64,000 nt of DNA from CAZMNY01 sp964567745 (lineage in GTDB: Bacteria > Planctomycetota > Planctomycetia > Pirellulales > Pirellulaceae), in NCBI GenBank assembly GCA_964567745.1, contig CAZMNY010000001.1, forward strand, positions 1 through 64,000, written 5' to 3'. Below are positions 61,153-64,000 of this stretch, piece by piece. Both the position numbers and the translations under genes were made by a program. Position 1 is the stretch's first letter, and every line of letters begins with the position of its first letter. The notes beneath the pieces are model-generated. The model did not search any database, had not been told where the DNA came from, and saw nothing but the letters and a program-made list of their open reading frames with translations.

Positions 61153-62310
61153 ATGGCGGCGGCGTGCCCCATCGATGCAAGCGCGAATCGGAAAGCGACG
61201 CCCCAATGCGAAACGCAGTTGGGTGATCCGCTCCGTGTCGTGCCGCACACTCGGCCTCTTCTCTTCCACGACGGACAGCTCTACTGCTCGCGCTTCAACG
61301 AAATCGTCGCAACCGCGGATTTAGCCGAAACCTTTAGACTCGTTTGCCGTCTTGCTCTTCCCGCAGTGAACCGATTGCTTCGTTGGTCGCCGCTGGCGCA
61401 ACGCGTCGCTCGAAGCGCTGTGTACCGAATGCGAATCCTCTCGGATGGAAGCGGCGTCTACGTGTTTCGTGGAGGCGTCTACCGACAATGCAACGGTGAA
61501 GCCACAGCTCAACTGACGTTTCGGCCGCCGCGTGGAAGCCGCCCGGTTTCGCTGGCGGTCGGCGCCGATGACCGAATCGTATTCGGAGAATACTTTCGAA
61601 ACTCCGAGCGCGACGAAGTCCACATCTACAGCAGCATCGATCGAGGCGCGAGTTGGCAAATCGTGCACACGTTTGACGCTGGATCGATCCGGCACGTGCA
61701 CGGAATATCCTACGACCGTTGGCTCGATGGCTATTGGATCTGCACTGGCGACGTGGAAAACGAAAACCAACTCCTTTTCGCATCAGCCGATTTTTCGCGC
61801 GTTGAAATCCGTCGTCAAGGCGGACAGCAAAACCGGTTCTACTTCCTGCAAGTTCTCAAACGCCAGATTATCACGGCCACCGACACGCCCCACGAGCAGA
61901 ACCATATTGTCACGATCGACAAGAGCACGGGTGAAGCTCGAGTCGCCGGCCGGATCGAGAATACGAACTTCTATGGCTGTCGAGTGGGCAGTGAAACCAT
62001 ATTGTCGACGAACGTCGAGCCGAGCGAGTTGAACGACACGTCCGCATGTCACATTTGGCTCGGCTCGAGCGAGCATCGTTTTAGTCGAATCGCGACGATG
62101 CAAATCGATGGCTGGGAACGCATGTCTCAGTCGCCGCTCGTACGCAGCGGGCTGTTTCAATACCCGCGAGTCTTCTTCCCGGAGGGCGAAAACACCAGCG
62201 GGCGCCTTGTCTGCCAGCCGATCGGGTTGCGGCCGTATGCCGGCGCCATGCTCGTGTACTCCCTTCCTGCCAGTGAAGAGGGGAGTCGCCATGATCGACA
62301 AGCGGCATAA
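61153..62310 (+). CDS. Cytoplasmic beta-propeller-like protein of the glycan locus
   Basis: A 385-aa protein with a strong ribosome site (GGGAGG, 5 bases before ATG 61153) and no signal peptide. It has repeated beta-strand units of sialidase/BNR type (VHIYSSIDRGASWQIVHTF, YWICTGDVENENQLLFASADF), each with a polar turn, suggesting a 5-6-bladed propeller. SxDxGxxW is an Asp-box and occurs at least once. No catalytic Arg triad of sialidases can be seen, so binding rather than hydrolysis is likely. It overlaps the next gene by 20 bp. It ends RHDRQAA. Confidence 0.78.
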   Translation: MAAACPIDASANRKATPQCETQLGDPLRVVPHTRPLLFHDGQLYCSRFNEIVATADLAETFRLVCRLALPAVNRLLRWSPLAQRVARSAVYRMRILSDGSGVYVFRGGVYRQCNGEATAQLTFRPPRGSRPVSLAVGADDRIVFGEYFRNSERDEVHIYSSIDRGASWQIVHTFDAGSIRHVHGISYDRWLDGYWICTGDVENENQLLFASADFSRVEIRRQGGQQNRFYFLQVLKRQIITATDTPHEQNHIVTIDKSTGEARVAGRIENTNFYGCRVGSETILSTNVEPSELNDTSACHIWLGSSEHRFSRIATMQIDGWERMSQSPLVRSGLFQYPRVFFPEGENTSGRLVCQPIGLRPYAGAMLVYSLPASEEGSRHDRQAA

Positions 62311-63241
62311 CTTGCCGGCAACGGTGGAATTCGGCATGCGGTGCGCCATGGTCGCCCGCCGACGATGGCGTCGGGTCGATGGCCCCAAAGTGGGACTTAA
62401 GCCGCCACACATCTCGCCCGTCGCCAAAACGCTCACCGCAACAGCGAGCAGTCTGCGCGATCTGCTCAACCGTCTCGGAATTCAACACGGCAACACGTTG
62501 ATTGTGCATTCGTCCGCAAAAGCAGTCGAGGAGCTCGGCTGGACACCATCGGACTTCCTCGACCTGCTTCAAGAACACCTCGGAAGCCAAGGCACGCTGG
62601 TCATGCCCAGCCACCCCAAGCTCAAGCAGCTCGAGGATGGCGAGGTTTACAACGTCAAGCGAAGTCCGTCGCAAGTCGGACTGCTGACCGAACTGTTTCG
62701 GCGCCGTGGCGGCGTCGAGCGTTCGAGTTTTCCTTATTCGTCCGCTGCGGCCTCGGGGCCAAATTCAAGCTACCTGTTGAACGAACACGAACAGTCATTC
62801 GCGCCGCACGATGAGAAATCGCCTTACGCCAAACTGGCCGAGGTCGATGGCAAGTGCCTTTGCATCGGATGCCCGCTCGACCGCATGACGATTTTGCATG
62901 TGGCCGAAGACGCGCTGCGGGACGAATTGCGGATTCCGAATTTCCACACCGAGCAACAAGTGACAGTGCGCGATCCCGAGTCGTCAAAGCAGATTGTCGC
63001 CCACACACGAGCGCCGTGGCTCTGGTGGTATTTGCATTTGTTCGGCTGGACCAGCCGGATGTACCGCCGCAAACTCGCCTGGGATCTTGAGTTTCGAGAC
63101 ACGCCGTGGCGACGAGCGGACGCTCGCCCGACGATTCATTGGATGCAGGATGAAGTCCGACGGGGCCGCAGCATTTACCCCATGGCGTGGCTCAACTCTT
63201 GGCTGCGACTCCCCGATCCTCAACTCGGATTGCAATCATGA
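62291..63241 (+). CDS. AAC(3)-family acyltransferase
   Basis: A 316-aa protein from ATG 62291 with GAGGGGAG 6 bases upstream. LLNRLGIQHGNTLIVHSSAKAVEELGW, GTLVMPSHPKL and LGCPLDRMTILHVAE-like segments (here CIGCPLDRMTILHVAED) are the hallmark of the aminoglycoside 3-N-acetyltransferase fold. In glycan loci, family members acylate amino sugars, so a resistance role is unlikely. Its stop overlaps the next ATG (ATGA). Confidence 0.9.
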   Translation: MIDKRHNLPATVEFGMRCAMVARRRWRRVDGPKVGLKPPHISPVAKTLTATASSLRDLLNRLGIQHGNTLIVHSSAKAVEELGWTPSDFLDLLQEHLGSQGTLVMPSHPKLKQLEDGEVYNVKRSPSQVGLLTELFRRRGGVERSSFPYSSAAASGPNSSYLLNEHEQSFAPHDEKSPYAKLAEVDGKCLCIGCPLDRMTILHVAEDALRDELRIPNFHTEQQVTVRDPESSKQIVAHTRAPWLWWYLHLFGWTSRMYRRKLAWDLEFRDTPWRRADARPTIHWMQDEVRRGRSIYPMAWLNSWLRLPDPQLGLQS

Positions 63242-64000
63242 AACAACGCAAGACCGCGGGAAGACCGTCGGAGCGAATGGCGTTGACGCGCGCCGCAGCG
63301 GGCGCCAAGTCGGACAACGACGCTTCCATCCGCACCGCCAGGCGAACTCGAATGATTCGCCGCATCGCGCGGATTCGCTGTTTCGAACAGAAACTTCTGG
63401 CGTTGTTCTCCGCTGGAAAACTGTTCGGCACGACTCACACCACAATAGGTCAAGAAGTCTGCACAGCGGCCCTGTACGAACACATCGACTCAGGTCGCGA
63501 TGCGGTGTTTACCAACCACCGATGCCACGGACACTTTCTCGCCTATGGCGGTTCGATGCAGGCGCTGATGGCGGAGATCATGGGCAAGGAAGGCGGAGTC
63601 TGCGATGGTCGCGGAGGATCGCAGCACCTTTGTCATAAGCGTTTCTTCTCGCAGGGAATTCAAGGCGCGAGCATGCCGATTGCGGCAGGCTACGCCTGGA
63701 TGCTCAAACGCCAACAGCAAGATAGCCTCGCACTGATTCACATCGGTGACGGCACGTTGGGCGAGGGGCTCGTTTATGAAACACTCAATCTGGCCAAGAT
63801 CGCCGAAGTTCCGCTGCTGGTTGTCGTCGAGCACAATGCGGTCGCCCAGTCGACCGAGACAGCGGCCACAACCGCCGGCGACGTTGCGGATCGATTCCGA
63901 GCGTTCGGTTTCGACGTCGATCGGCGCGCCGCAGATGACCCGGAATCTTTGAGCGACCATTTGTCTGACGTCGTTGCCTCGGTGCGGCAGGGCAGGCCGG
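63238..64000 (+). CDS. Thiamine-dependent dehydrogenase E1 component, alpha subunit (partial, runs off the window)
   Basis: The first 254 residues are visible and open to the right edge. TNHRCHGHFLAYGGSMQALMAEIMGKEGGVCDGRGGSQHL and GASMPIAAGYAWMLKR are typical of pyruvate/2-oxo acid dehydrogenase E1-alpha. The ThDP/Mg2+ motif is HIGDGTLGEGLVYETLNLAKIAEVPLLVVVEHN. The ATG at 63238 overlaps the AAC(3) stop. In surface-glycan loci such enzymes often make a C2/C3 donor or a modified sugar rather than feed central metabolism; a beta subunit should follow beyond 64000. The C-terminus is not visible. Confidence 0.9.
   Translation, partial: MKQRKTAGRPSERMALTRAAAGAKSDNDASIRTARRTRMIRRIARIRCFEQKLLALFSAGKLFGTTHTTIGQEVCTAALYEHIDSGRDAVFTNHRCHGHFLAYGGSMQALMAEIMGKEGGVCDGRGGSQHLCHKRFFSQGIQGASMPIAAGYAWMLKRQQQDSLALIHIGDGTLGEGLVYETLNLAKIAEVPLLVVVEHNAVAQSTETAATTAGDVADRFRAFGFDVDRRAADDPESLSDHLSDVVASVRQGRP

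Noticed and set aside
62291..63241. Aminoglycoside resistance gene
   Set aside because: The AAC(3) fold is present, but the position in a glycan operon makes an amino-sugar acyltransferase far more likely.

Overview
This 64 kb window looks like chromosomal DNA of a member of the Planctomycetota, probably of the Pirellulales type. The grounds are a secreted protease whose N-terminus carries the planctomycete surface-protein motif (FERFEERLALSA), an MfnB-type C1-cofactor enzyme, a Rho factor with a glycine/histidine-rich N-terminal extension, and several small proteins of planctomycete character. Taxonomy is inferred from gene content only. Coding density is high, and many neighbouring genes are joined by 4-bp ATGA or GTGA overlaps.

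Positions 1-31,100 are mostly housekeeping DNA. There is a TerB-like protein; a broken tyrosine recombinase beside a tRNA-Ser(GGA), which suggests an old integration site; rho; a secreted thioredoxin-like protein; a leftward set holding glycerol metabolism (hypothetical, glpD, glpK, small membrane protein, frameshifted rhomboid, DUF971); a polyhydroxyalkanoate-system protein; DUF3179-like and STN-like proteins; mfnB; ribonuclease D; beta-propeller and DUF11-repeat envelope proteins; a PSP1/bioB/amidase operon; leuCD; and glmS.

Positions 31,160-64,000 form one large surface-glycan locus that runs off the right edge. It contains a WecA/MraY-type initiating phosphotransferase, wecB and wecC (UDP-ManNAcA), a broken second dehydrogenase, a Wzx-like flippase and a Wzy/ligase-like membrane protein, methyltransferases and a GT-B-like transferase. 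A ten-gene leftward operon (60764 to 48634) has the signature of nonulosonic (legionaminic/pseudaminic-like) acid synthesis: SpsF-type cytidylyltransferase, Gfo/Idh/MocA oxidoreductase, DegT aminotransferase, epimerase, GNAT, NeuB, asparagine synthase, N-acetyl sugar amidotransferase, an unknown small protein, and a three-domain adenylate ligase/carrier/hexapeptide acyltransferase. A divergent rightward operon carries a beta-propeller protein, an AAC(3)-type acetyltransferase and a thiamine-dependent E1-alpha subunit. A 1296-residue subtilase with eleven ~46-residue repeats sits inside the locus. GlmS, just before the locus, would supply GlcN-6-P for the UDP-GlcNAc used there.

The most unusual signal is at protein C-termini. 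Twelve of 21 intact, complete locus proteins (all except the protease) end in Ala-Ala and three more end in a single Ala, whereas none of the 28 proteins in the preceding 31 kb ends in Ala. The alanine codons and stop codons vary, so selection appears to act on the protein tail. I know of no described system of this kind. A shared C-terminal degron or targeting tag for the glycan machinery is my leading hypothesis. Other points of interest are a 12-bp promoter box shared by two locus operons, the adenylate ligase-ACP-acyltransferase fusion, and two single-base frameshifts.
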